From contig NZ_CP009247.1 of the NCBI RefSeq assembly GCF_001941485.1, positions 1,860,001 through 1,924,000 on the forward strand: 64,000 bases of DNA, written 5' to 3'. A model generated the notes under the pieces. It was not told where the DNA came from. It did no database searches and worked only from the letters and a program-made list of their open reading frames with translations. The position numbers and the translations under genes were made by a program. Shown here in pieces: positions 33,187 to 41,364 of the stretch (within the stretch, counting starts at the first letter, position 1; each line of letters begins with the position of its first letter). Source of the stretch: Corynebacterium frankenforstense DSM 45800 (GTDB lineage Bacteria > Actinomycetota > Actinomycetes > Mycobacteriales > Mycobacteriaceae).

Positions 33187-34218
33187 CTAGAACTCCACGG
33201 CGCCGAGGTCGCCGTCCTCGCTGAACACGTGGTCCATGTCCTCGGGGGTGAACGTCTGGGCGGGCCGGCCGACCCGGATGTACTGCAGCCCGCCGTCGCG
33301 CTCCATGAAGGCCAGCGAGGCGGTCTCCTGGTCGTTGCCGGCGTTGCCGACGGTGACCAGGTAGAGCGCGGTCACGCCGTGGTCGGCGAGCGACTGCGCC
33401 GCGGGCACGCCCTCGACGGCGTAGCGGGTGGCGAAGTTCGGCGTCGCGTCGACCACGTCGAGCACCTTCGGCTCGGGCGTGCCGAAGACGGCCTCCGGCG
33501 AGAAGTCCTTGTCCTCGCCGAGGTGGTGGTCGACCTGCTTGTCCAACTGGTTGGGCACGCCGTGGGCGCGGATGAAGCCCTCGATCTGATCGCGTTCGCG
33601 CAGCCCCACGAACTCCTCGGCGAGCGCGCGCACCTCACCCAGGCGCGCGTCGTCCGGCGCCTCGCTTGGCGACGCCGTGGTGGTCACCGTCTCCGTGACC
33701 GTCTCCGATGCGGCCGTCTCGCCGTCGCCGCCGCTCTCACTGCCGGTCGCCCACCAGGCGCCGGCGCCGATGAGCGCGCACACGGCCGCGGTGGCCAGCG
33801 CAGTGCCGGCGATGACGGGCAGCAGCCCGCGGCGCTTGGATTCCTTCTTCTCCTCGTTTTTCTCCTGCTCCGGGGCGGGCGAGGTGTGCGGCGCGGGTGG
33901 GGCCGCGGCGAAGGAGTTGGTCGCGGCAACCTGGCCCGCAGGCGTTCCCGCAGCCGTTGCGCCCGCTGCCGTCGCGCCGGCCGCAGTGGCACCGCCCCGG
34001 GGCGCGGCCGCGCGGCGGCGTTCCTCGGCCAGCAGCGCGTCGTAGCGCGCGCGGCGGTCGGGGTCGCCGAGGATGTGACGGGCCTGATGCAGCTCCTGAG
34101 CACGCTCGGGCCGGCGGGCGTCGGCTCCCCACTCGAGCCGGCCGATCTCCCGGACCAGGCTCGCCGAGTCGGCCGCGGGGTCAAGCCCGAGGCTGCGGTA
34201 GTAGTCGTGCGTGCTCAT
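33187..34218 (-). CDS. J-like single-pass membrane protein, copy 1 (divergent)
   Basis: A 343-residue protein. Residues 1-65 resemble a DnaJ J domain (HDYYRSLGLDPAADSASL, then HQARHILGDPDRRARYDALL), but the HPD tripeptide needed to stimulate DnaK is missing. A linker with GATAAGATAAG repeats (76-92) and a Glu/Lys-rich stretch leads to one membrane helix (131-157). A Thr/Ser-rich stalk and an extracellular domain (about 190-343) follow. It is the most divergent of five tandem copies and lacks their MAHYNLYES start and TDRDRVDW motif, having ERDQIEGFI instead. It lies 57 bp before the kinase gene on the same strand. Confidence 0.8.
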   Translation of the reverse strand: MSTHDYYRSLGLDPAADSASLVREIGRLEWGADARRPERAQELHQARHILGDPDRRARYDALLAEERRRAAAPRGGATAAGATAAGATAAGTPAGQVAATNSFAAAPPAPHTSPAPEQEKNEEKKESKRRGLLPVIAGTALATAAVCALIGAGAWWATGSESGGDGETAASETVTETVTTTASPSEAPDDARLGEVRALAEEFVGLRERDQIEGFIRAHGVPNQLDKQVDHHLGEDKDFSPEAVFGTPEPKVLDVVDATPNFATRYAVEGVPAAQSLADHGVTALYLVTVGNAGNDQETASLAFMERDGGLQYIRVGRPAQTFTPEDMDHVFSEDGDLGAVEF

Positions 34219-34274
34219 GCGTGGCCGTCACTTTCTGGATTAAGGGTGCTCAGAGGCCGATACGGCGCGGTACC

Positions 34275-35345
34275 CTAGTCGATTCTGCCGGAGAGGGCAT
34301 CGGCTTCACGGACCTTGTTCACGTTCGCAAAGTACCAGTCGCCGTCCCGCTTCAGGAACGTGAGATAGGCCTTCGGCACACCGGAGTCCTTGTCCCCCAC
34401 GGACACCCTGTGCACCTCGGTGATCCCGGCCTCGGACTCCGCGGTCTCGAAGAACGGCTGATCGTCCACGGTCATGGTGACTTCCCGGTACGCGCCGTAG
34501 TCGACGTCCTCGAGGACGTCGGCGGAACCGACACCGACGAAGTCCGTGTAGTAGTCGTTGAGCTCCTCGGCGTCGTACTCGTTGTCGGTCAGCTTCTCGG
34601 TGAAGCTGGCGTCGAAGTGCTCGTTGATCCAGTCGACGCGGTCCCGGTCGGTGTCCTTCTTGACGAACTCCTTGGCCATCTTCACGGGCTTGTCGCCTCC
34701 GGACCCACCGGTGATCCAGGAGAAGAGCCCGAAGGCGAGCAGGCAGGCCACCGCCGTCACGACGGCGGTGACGATGATCGCCTTGCGCGAGGACTTCGCG
34801 TACTCGCCCTTGAGGTTCTCGGAGGCGCCGGAGAGCTTCTCGCCTGCGTCGGCGAAAGCCTTCTTCGCGCCGGCGGCGGCGGTGGCGGCCTGCCCCGAGA
34901 AACCGGACTGCTGGCTCTGCTGGGGCTGGCCCGGCTGCGGCTGGCCGAACTGCTGGCCCGGCTGGCCCGGCTGCGGCTGGCCGAACTGCTGGCCCGGCTG
35001 CGGCTGGCCGAACTGCTGGAACTGTCCGGACGCGGGCTGCTGCCCCATCTGCGGATCCTGCGACGGCCCCTGCGGGTCTTCGGCGGCGGGGCCGCCGGCC
35101 TCCGTCGCGATCTGGCGCAGACCACCGATGCGCAGCTCGGGCTGGCTCGGGTCGTCGAGGATCGCGTCGTAGCGGGCACGCCGGCTCGGCTCGGAGAAGA
35201 TGTCGAGAGCCACCTGCAGCTCATCCGCGCCACCCGGGTTCCCGGTGTCGCCGTCGTTCAGCCGACGGGAGATCTCCGCCGCCAGCTCCTCGCTGGGCTT
35301 GGCTCGGTCCAGACCGAGCGACTCATAGAGGTTGTAGTGGGCCAT
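34275..35345 (-). CDS. J-like single-pass membrane protein, copy 2, with Gln-rich tract
   Basis: A 356-residue paralogue. The J-like domain is at 1-80 (MAHYNLYESLGLDRAKPSEE, ALDIFSEPSRRARYDAIL), with GNPGG where HPD would be. A cytosolic low-complexity tract (about 102-150) is built of FGQPQPGQ units. A short amphipathic segment (158-185) precedes the membrane helix (188-212). The extracellular domain (213-356) has the family motif TDRDRVDWINEHFD and ends with a GDWYFANV-type strand. The ATG at 35345 was chosen because all the close paralogues start at MAHYN and a GGATGG/AAAGG stretch lies just upstream. Function unknown. Confidence 0.8.
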   Translation of the reverse strand: MAHYNLYESLGLDRAKPSEELAAEISRRLNDGDTGNPGGADELQVALDIFSEPSRRARYDAILDDPSQPELRIGGLRQIATEAGGPAAEDPQGPSQDPQMGQQPASGQFQQFGQPQPGQQFGQPQPGQPGQQFGQPQPGQPQQSQQSGFSGQAATAAAGAKKAFADAGEKLSGASENLKGEYAKSSRKAIIVTAVVTAVACLLAFGLFSWITGGSGGDKPVKMAKEFVKKDTDRDRVDWINEHFDASFTEKLTDNEYDAEELNDYYTDFVGVGSADVLEDVDYGAYREVTMTVDDQPFFETAESEAGITEVHRVSVGDKDSGVPKAYLTFLKRDGDWYFANVNKVREADALSGRID

Positions 35346-35435
35346 CGTTGGCCATCCTTTCAAAGATTCAAGCAATTCATTTGGACTGGCTTTTCAGGAA
35401 TTTACAGAACCGACGGGCCGGAATCCTCCCGGTAC

Positions 35436-35449
35436 GGGGAACTGTCCCC
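35436..35449. promoter_or_regulatory. GGGGA/TCCCC dyad upstream of J-like copy 2
   Basis: GGGGA (35436-35440) and TCCCC (35445-35449) flank ACTG, about 90 bp before the start codon of copy 2. Comparable dyads lie before copies 3 and 5. This may be an operator; the binding protein is unknown. Confidence 0.35.
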
Positions 35450-35575
35450 ACCTCTGAAAGGGCGGAAAGCGCAGGCGACTCTAAATCTGTGCTGCCGGTC
35501 AGCAGTCGAATGCCGCAAGATCAGCACGCGCCCCGTCCCCTCAGGTACCAGCCTGGGAACGCGCATCCCCTGAAG

Positions 35576-36814
35576 CTAAAAGGCGATGACGTCCTCCAAG
35601 TCGTCAGCCTCCTGAGCCTCCGCAGGGAAAAGTACGCGCCAGTCGCCGTCCACCTGAGCGAACATCAGCCAGGCCTTGGGCACGTCGGTCTCACCGTTAC
35701 CCACACCGACCACATGCAGCGCGGTGATACCGGTCTCTGATTCGACAGCCTCCATGAACGTCTTATCGTCAACCGACCCCATGAGATTCATCGAAGAACC
35801 ATAGTCACCGTCACCGACGACCTGGACCGATCCGGCCCCCACGGCGTCGGTGTAGACATCGTTGAAGTCCTCGGAACTCGGGGATTCCTCCCATCCGCCC
35901 TCTCCCCCGAACAGGTCTTCCGCCAGGTCGGGGTCAAAGTGCTCGTTGAGCCAGTCGACACGGTCCCGGTCGGTGCCCTTGGAGATGAACTCCTCGGCCA
36001 TCTTCACGGGCTTGCCTCCGCCCGTGCCGCTGCCGCCGACGAGCCACCACACCAGGCCGAAGACGAGCAGGCAGACCAACGCAGTCGCCACGGCGGTGAC
36101 GGCGATCGCCTTGCCAGAGGAGCGCGCGTACTCGCCCTTGAGGTTGCCGGTCGCTCCGGACAGCTTCTGCCCGACGCCGGAGAAGGCGTTCTTCGCCCCC
36201 GCGACCGCGGACTGCCGGGGCTGCTGCCCCGGCTGGCCGTACTGCTGGTACTGCCCCTGCTGCGGCTGGCCGAACTGGCCGTACTGGCCCTGCTGGGGCT
36301 GGCCGTACTGCTGGTACTGGCCCGGCTGCGGCTGGCCGAACTGGCCGTACTGGCCCTGTTGCGCCTGCCCGAACTGCTGGCCCGCCTGAGGCTGGGCGAA
36401 CTGCTGGTACTGACCCGGCTGCGGCTGGCCGTACTGGCCAAATTGCGGGAACTGCCCCGACGCGGCCTGCTGCTGATCCTGCTGCGATTCCTGCGGGCTC
36501 ACGGTGGAGCCGGCCCCGGAACCGTTGCCGGAGGCGGCACCGGCCGCCTCCGCAGCGCCGGAGCCGCCCTCGGCGGCGATCTTGCGCAGGCCGCTGATGC
36601 GCAGCTCGGGCTGATCCGGGTCGTCGAGAATCGTGTCGTAGTGCGAACGCCGGCTCGGCTCGGAGAAGATGTCGAGAGCCACCTGCAGCTCATCCGCGCC
36701 ACCCGGGTTGCCGGTGTCCCCGGCGTTCAGCCGACGCCGGATCTCCTCCGCAAGCTCCTCGCTGGGTCGGGCACGATCCAGCCCTATCGACTCATAGAGG
36801 TTGTAGTGGGCCAT
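35576..36814 (-). CDS. J-like single-pass membrane protein, copy 3, with long prion-like tract
   Basis: A 412-residue paralogue, the longest. The J-like domain (1-80) lacks HPD. Residues 118-200 form a tract made almost only of Gln, Gly, Pro, Tyr and Phe, with repeated GQYGQFGQPQ and GQYQQYGQPQ units. A membrane helix (235-259) and the extracellular domain (260-412) with TDRDRVDWLNEHFD follow. The composition of the tract resembles prion-like domains that self-associate. The ATG at 36814 has AAGGGAGAG upstream and matches the MAHYN start of the paralogues. It shares most of its first 80 residues with copy 2. Confidence 0.8.
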   Translation of the reverse strand: MAHYNLYESIGLDRARPSEELAEEIRRRLNAGDTGNPGGADELQVALDIFSEPSRRSHYDTILDDPDQPELRISGLRKIAAEGGSGAAEAAGAASGNGSGAGSTVSPQESQQDQQQAASGQFPQFGQYGQPQPGQYQQFAQPQAGQQFGQAQQGQYGQFGQPQPGQYQQYGQPQQGQYGQFGQPQQGQYQQYGQPGQQPRQSAVAGAKNAFSGVGQKLSGATGNLKGEYARSSGKAIAVTAVATALVCLLVFGLVWWLVGGSGTGGGKPVKMAEEFISKGTDRDRVDWLNEHFDPDLAEDLFGGEGGWEESPSSEDFNDVYTDAVGAGSVQVVGDGDYGSSMNLMGSVDDKTFMEAVESETGITALHVVGVGNGETDVPKAWLMFAQVDGDWRVLFPAEAQEADDLEDVIAF

Positions 36815-36912
36815 CGACGGCTCTCCCTTCAGGGCAGTGCGTTGTTCATTGGAGCTGACATCTACGGACGCTAAGGCCGTGCCGGCGCGATGTCCTGCCG
36901 CGTGCGGAGTCC

Positions 36913-36927
36913 TCCCCACAGTGGGGA
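36913..36927. promoter_or_regulatory. TCCCCA/TGGGGA dyad upstream of J-like copy 3
   Basis: TCCCCA (36913-36918) and TGGGGA (36922-36927) flank CAG, about 100 bp before the start of copy 3. It may be an operator shared in type with those before copies 2 and 5. Confidence 0.35.
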
Positions 36928-37013
36928 CGTCGGAGATTTTCAGCGGAATTTGATTTGGGCCACAGGTTAACAGCTCACGCGGTCACAATCCACGCATGCA
37001 GACGCTCGCCGGG

Positions 37014-37112
37014 TTACCGCCACCCCCGGGCGAAAGTACTGAGGCCGCCGACGCGAAGCTCAGGTTGGTCCGAGCCCTCGAGTATCCGGTCGCAGCGCGC
37101 GGCGGCAGTCAG
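37014..37112 (-). pseudogene. Relic of a sixth J-like gene
   Basis: Translated on the minus strand, this stretch contains AARCDRILEG followed by SDQPELRVGGL, which aligns without gaps to residues 56-76 of the J-like copies (copy 2 has RARYDAILDD then PSQPELRIGGL), 13 of 21 identical. At the DNA level the match to 36593-36660 is equally clear. It has no start codon or N-terminal domain, runs to a TAA at 37014-37016, and lies between the stop of copy 4 and the upstream region of copy 3. It is best read as the remains of a deleted paralogue. Confidence 0.7.
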
Positions 37113-37148
37113 CCCACGAAGACGGGGTGTCTCCTGGACGTGAAACCG

Positions 37149-38111
37149 TCAGAAAAGCAGACCCGAGGAATCGTCGCCGAAGCCGACTTCCCCGGGCGCA
37201 CTCGCGGAGAATAACCGCCATTCCCCGTCCCTCTCCCCAAAGATGAGCACGACCTCGAGCTCACCGGTGGAAGCGTCCCCCAGCCCCACCACGTCGTAGG
37301 CGGTGACCCCGTACTCTGATTCGAAACCTTCCATCCCCGGCTGACCCCCGACGTTCAGGGACACATTGAGGAACGGACCGTAATCCTCGACCCCGAGGAT
37401 GTCGATGGAACCGGAACCGGCCAGGTCGACATACTGATCGTTGACCGCGTCGGCGTCCGGGACGACGGCGACTTTCCCCTGAATGTCGCGCGCCAGTTCT
37501 TCGTCGTAGTGCTCCCTGAGCCAGTCGACCCGGTCGCGGTCCGTCTCCTGGGCGATCAGCTCCTCCGCCAACTTCTCCGACTTGCCGCCGCCCGAGCCGC
37601 CGCCTCGCGCGACCCACAGGACCAACCCCAGGACAAGCAGACAGACCAGCACGACGACCACGGCGGCGACCAGGAGTTTCGTGCGCCAGGACCCGCTGCG
37701 CCCGCCCCGGGGCCTGTCGCTCTCCGCACCGGAGCTCTGCCCCACAGACTCAGTCTGCTGTCCGCACGGCCGCCCCACGTACTGCGGTTGCCGGGGCTGC
37801 CGGGACTGTCCGGGCTGACCCGGCGCGGCGTCCCCGCCCCCGGGGCCGATCTGGCCGACCGCGTCCCCGGCGGCGAGCCGCCGCAGACCGCTGATACCCA
37901 GGTCCGACTGAGACGGGTCGTCGAGAATCGCGTCGTAGCGCGCACGCCGCGCCGGGTCGGCGAAGATGCCGAGCGCCACCCGCAGCTCATCGACACCGCC
38001 GGGGTTGCCGGCCTCTCCGCTATTCAGGCGCCGGGAGATCTCCGCCGCGAGCTGCTCACTGGACCACCGGCGGTCCAGCCCGATCGACTCATAGAGGTTG
38101 TAGTGGGCCAT
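37149..38111 (-). CDS. J-like single-pass membrane protein, copy 4
   Basis: A 320-residue paralogue. The J-like domain (1-80) begins MAHYNLYESIGLDRRWSSEQ and lacks HPD. The linker (82-140) is Gly/Pro/Gln/Arg-rich but shorter and without the FGQPQ repeats. The membrane helix is at 144-168 and the extracellular domain (170-320) has the motif TDRDRVDWLREHYD. Its closest relative is copy 5, with which it shares the RRWSS variant. The ATG at 38111 was chosen for family agreement. The relic of another copy lies just past its stop. Confidence 0.8.
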   Translation of the reverse strand: MAHYNLYESIGLDRRWSSEQLAAEISRRLNSGEAGNPGGVDELRVALGIFADPARRARYDAILDDPSQSDLGISGLRRLAAGDAVGQIGPGGGDAAPGQPGQSRQPRQPQYVGRPCGQQTESVGQSSGAESDRPRGGRSGSWRTKLLVAAVVVVLVCLLVLGLVLWVARGGGSGGGKSEKLAEELIAQETDRDRVDWLREHYDEELARDIQGKVAVVPDADAVNDQYVDLAGSGSIDILGVEDYGPFLNVSLNVGGQPGMEGFESEYGVTAYDVVGLGDASTGELEVVLIFGERDGEWRLFSASAPGEVGFGDDSSGLLF

Positions 38112-38194
38112 CTCAGGAATTCCTCTCGAAGGACAAAGGGGGTTATTTGGGATTGCTGACAAATCCGGCGCATGAGTGTCCGGTCACCACCGGC

Positions 38195-39175
38195 CTAGAG
38201 CGGCCCTTCCACGGCCTTTTCGATGTCGAGGAGATACCATTCGCCGTCCTTTTTCCCGAAACTGACCATTGCCTCGGGCGCCCCGTCTTCGCTCTCGCCC
38301 ACTCCGACCATGTGAATTTCGGTCACCCCGGTCGCGGTTTCGGCGGCCTCCATGTACGACTCGCCGTCGACCTTGAAAAGGAGATTCGTGAGATTCGTGA
38401 TATCCGTGTCCGCGACGACGACGGCGGATCCGTCACCGACATATTCGGTGTAATCTTCATTGAGATCCTCGGCGTCCAGGGCGTTCTTTTCGCCGCGCCA
38501 ATCCGCAATGAGCTGCTCGTCGTAGTTCTCGTTGATCCAGTCGACGCGGTCCCGGTCCGTCTCCTGAGAGACCAGCTTCTCCGTCATCTTCACCGGCTTG
38601 CCGCCATCGGAGCCACCGCCTCGGGCGATCCACAGGATCAGCCCGATGACGAGCAGGCACACCAACGCCAGGACCACGGCGACGGCCAAGAGCTTCGAGC
38701 GCCAGGACATCGCCCGCCGTTTGCGGGGCTTCGCCGCCGTCGCCGTGGCCGCGTCCCCCGCGGACGAGGACCGGTCGCGACCTGACCAGTCTGTGGCCCC
38801 AGGCTGCTGCGGCTGCTGCGACCACTGCTGCCGGGGCTGCCCGGCCCCGCCCTGCGGGTGGCGCGCCTCCCATCCGCCACCGGGAGCGGACTGGCCGCCG
38901 ACACCGGGGGCGGACTCGCCGCCGGCCTCCCCGAAGGCGAGCCGCCGCAGATCCTCCATCCGCAGATCAGGGTGCCCCGGGTCGTCGAGAATCGCGTCGT
39001 AGCGGGCACGCCGCGAGGGGTCGGCGACGATGCCGAGCGCCACCCGCAGCTCGTCGGCACCTCCTGGGTTACCGACCATCCCCGTGCCCAGACGACGCGA
39101 TATCTCCGCCGCCAACTGATCACTGGACCATCGGCGGTCCAGTCCGATCGACTCGTAGAGGTTGTAGTGGGCCAT
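38195..39175 (-). CDS. J-like single-pass membrane protein, copy 5 (first of the cluster)
   Basis: A 326-residue paralogue and the first gene of the minus-strand cluster. The J-like domain (1-80) lacks HPD. The Gly/Gln/Pro linker (84-150) ends in a basic KPRKRR stretch before the membrane helix (161-184). The extracellular domain (186-326) has TDRDRVDWINENYD. AAAGGAAGG lies before the ATG. The stop is followed by an 83 bp gap to copy 4, so read-through into the next genes is plausible. Confidence 0.8.
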   Translation of the reverse strand: MAHYNLYESIGLDRRWSSDQLAAEISRRLGTGMVGNPGGADELRVALGIVADPSRRARYDAILDDPGHPDLRMEDLRRLAFGEAGGESAPGVGGQSAPGGGWEARHPQGGAGQPRQQWSQQPQQPGATDWSGRDRSSSAGDAATATAAKPRKRRAMSWRSKLLAVAVVLALVCLLVIGLILWIARGGGSDGGKPVKMTEKLVSQETDRDRVDWINENYDEQLIADWRGEKNALDAEDLNEDYTEYVGDGSAVVVADTDITNLTNLLFKVDGESYMEAAETATGVTEIHMVGVGESEDGAPEAMVSFGKKDGEWYLLDIEKAVEGPL

Positions 39176-39540
39176 CTCCGGCCTTCCTTTCAGCAGGGTC
39201 GAGCGAATTCTTCCCCGTCACCGGGGATGAACCCGCGGCCGCCGTGAGCGCGAACCCACCGCTCCGGTAAACCGACACCGACGTGACGGCACCATCGCTC
39301 AGCAACCACGTATTAATATTCTTGCAGTTATTTGGGTCACAAGGTACCAGGACAACACGTCCCCCACGACACTTCCGGACGAAACCTCCGCCACTCCCCC
39401 GTCTGGCCCCGACGATCCCCCGGCAGACTCATGCTCTGCGGGATATATTCGGTACACCTATACCCGCCGAGCGCGGCAATTAGCGTTTCCGCCACCCCAA
39501 GCGTCTGTCGTCTGATGTCAAGGTCTAGTGTGATTGAACC
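39176..39540. other. 365 bp divergent region between the J-like cluster and the MFS gene
   Basis: No coding frame is convincing. The stretch 39300-39350 and 39440-39490 is AT-rich for this genome and contains ATTAATATTCTTGC and GGGATATATTCGG, likely promoter sequence. TCCCCG (39212-39217) and CGGGGA (39222-39227) form a dyad 37 bp before copy 5, similar in type to the dyads before copies 2 and 3. The right end holds the MFS promoter. Confidence 0.5.
39526..39531 (+). promoter_or_regulatory. -10 element of the MFS gene
   Basis: TAGTGT lies 9 bp before the GTG start of the MFS gene and no ribosome binding site is present, consistent with a leaderless or nearly leaderless mRNA. Confidence 0.5.
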
Positions 39541-40911
39541 GTGACCGATCAACAAACAACCGCGAAAAACCGGACCCGTCCACACCCCAGAGAGAAGATC
39601 ACCGCCCGCGCCCTCATCGTCTGGGGTGCGGCGGTCTCCGTCTACATCGCCGCCATCGCCAGCCGCACCTCCTTCGGTGTGGCTGGCGTGGAGGCCATCG
39701 ACCGCTTCGAGGTCGACGCCTCACGCATCGCCGTCTTCACCGCCGTTCAGGTCGGTGTCTACGCGGCCGCCCAGATCCCGACCGGGCTGTTGATCGACCG
39801 GTTCGGGCCGCGCCGCCTGCTCATCGCCGGCGCCCTGATCATGGGCCTGGGCCAGGTGCTGCTGGGCGTCACGGCCAACTACTGGGTGGCCATCATCGCC
39901 CGCGTGCTCATCGGCGGCGGCGACGCGACGGCGTTCCTCTCGGTCATGCGCCTGCTGCCCTACTGGTTCCCGATGCGCCACGCCCCCGTGTTCGCGCAGC
40001 TTTCCGCCGGCCTCGGCCAGCTGGGCCAGTTCGTCTCCGCCGTGCCCTTCCTCGCGCTGCTGGTCGGCGACGGCTGGGTCGTCTCCTTCGTCTCCCTGGG
40101 CTCGGTCACCGTCCTGGTCGGCCTGGCCGCGGCCGTCGCCGTCTCGGACAGCCCCGACCCGGTCGAGGACGCCCACGGCCCGAAGGACGCCGACGGCACC
40201 AAGGCCCACGGCCCCTCGCTGCGGACCCGGATCAAGGCCGTGATCACCAGCTCGGTGTGCTGGCAGGCCTTCTTCATCCACTTCACCTCGATGGTCCCGC
40301 AGGCCACCTTCACCCTGCTGTGGGGTGTGCCGCTGATGACCCTGGGCATGGGCCTCTCCGGCGCCCAGGCCGGTACCGCCCTGACGGTCAACACGATCGT
40401 GATCATCCTGGCGGGCCCGTTCCACGGCATGGTCTCCGCCCGTATGGGTGCACGCCGCGACATCGCCGTGTTCATCGCGGTGGCCGTCAGCTTCGCCTTC
40501 TGGATCTACCTGTTCTCCTCCGACGCCCCGCGCGGGTTCACCGCGGCGATCCTGATGAACGTCATGCTCGGCGCGACCACCCCGGTGTCCAACTTCGGCT
40601 TCGACTACGTCCGCGAGCGCATGCCGCGTGAGGCGGTCGCCACCGGCACCGGCCTGGGCAACATGGGCGGCTTCGTCGCCACGATGGTCGCCGCCGAGGC
40701 GATGGGCTTCCTGCTCGACCACTCCGCGGGCGGGCACCAGGACTACACCTGGGCCGACTTCCAGGTTGGCTGGATCGCGCTCCTGGTCATCATGGTCATC
40801 GGCGTGATCGGCATGCTCGGATCGCGCATCGCGGTCTCGCGCCGCACCCCGGCCGCCCCGGCCGGTGGCACCGGCCGCGAGGTCCGCTTCATCGAGCAGT
40901 CCGACGACTAG
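39541..40911 (+). CDS. Major facilitator superfamily transporter
   Basis: A 456-residue integral membrane protein with about 12 hydrophobic segments. The loop after TM2 carries the MFS motif as GLLIDRFGPRRLLIAG. A central charged loop (about 200-225, DSPDPVEDAHGPKDADGTK) separates the two six-helix halves, and the C-terminal tail is cytosolic. The substrate is unknown; no specific family motif was recognised. The gene diverges from the J-like cluster and converges on a small gene next to glnE. The GTG appears leaderless. Confidence 0.88.
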   Translation: MTDQQTTAKNRTRPHPREKITARALIVWGAAVSVYIAAIASRTSFGVAGVEAIDRFEVDASRIAVFTAVQVGVYAAAQIPTGLLIDRFGPRRLLIAGALIMGLGQVLLGVTANYWVAIIARVLIGGGDATAFLSVMRLLPYWFPMRHAPVFAQLSAGLGQLGQFVSAVPFLALLVGDGWVVSFVSLGSVTVLVGLAAAVAVSDSPDPVEDAHGPKDADGTKAHGPSLRTRIKAVITSSVCWQAFFIHFTSMVPQATFTLLWGVPLMTLGMGLSGAQAGTALTVNTIVIILAGPFHGMVSARMGARRDIAVFIAVAVSFAFWIYLFSSDAPRGFTAAILMNVMLGATTPVSNFGFDYVRERMPREAVATGTGLGNMGGFVATMVAAEAMGFLLDHSAGGHQDYTWADFQVGWIALLVIMVIGVIGMLGSRIAVSRRTPAAPAGGTGREVRFIEQSDD

Positions 40912-40932
40912 GCGGTAATCTACTTCCGCACT

Positions 40933-41250
40933 TCAGCGGCGCGGGGGCTCCTGGCGGCCGGTGAGGATGTCGATGACGCTGCGCACGGCGGCCTCGCCCA
41001 CGCCGCCGATGTTGTCCGCGGTCAGCGTCGGGAACTCGCGGGAGTTCTCCCCGTCACCCGGGCGCTCCGCGTGGCGCGCGGAGCCGGTGGCCGAGGTGGG
41101 CTGGTCGGCGACGACGGTCAGCGTCTGGGAGTCGCCGTCGAGGGTCACCGAGGCTCCGGTGGAGACCCCGGCGGTTCGGGCGGCGGCGACCAGCGCCTCG
41201 AGGTCGGCGAGGGTCGCGGTGTTCAGGTCCACGGTCAAAGAGAGGCTCAT
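40933..41250 (-). CDS. Small hypothetical protein next to glnE
   Basis: A 105-residue protein. Residues 1-50 (SLTVDLNTATLADLEALVAAARTAG, then strands) form a compact alpha/beta-like part and the rest is partly disordered. I recognise no family. It follows glnE by 114 bp on the same strand. A start codon with usable context and a conserved-looking N-terminus support it, but evidence is modest. Confidence 0.5.
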   Translation of the reverse strand: MSLSLTVDLNTATLADLEALVAAARTAGVSTGASVTLDGDSQTLTVVADQPTSATGSARHAERPGDGENSREFPTLTADNIGGVGEAAVRSVIDILTGRQEPPRR

Positions 41251-41364
41251 GCACCCGAGCGTATCCGCGCCCGGAGTCCCCGGCAGCCGGTGAGCGGACG
41301 ACCGGGGAAAGATCAGGGTCCTCCCCCACCCCGCCCCGGAGGCGCCCCGCTCCAGGCGGCCGCG

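Noticed and set aside
32028..34278. Long plus-strand open frames across the kinase and J-like genes
   Set aside because: The minus-strand proteins have intact kinase motifs, signal and membrane features and paralogues; the plus-strand frames have none.
34893..35041. CRISPR-like array from the regular repeats in J-like copy 2
   Set aside because: The repeats are in frame, codon-sized, without unique spacers, and encode FGQPQPGQ units.
30797..39175. Anti-phage defence island or prophage remnant
   Set aside because: No nuclease, integrase, helicase, toxin or phage structural gene accompanies the kinase and J-like genes, and base composition is like the surroundings. A signalling role is more economical.
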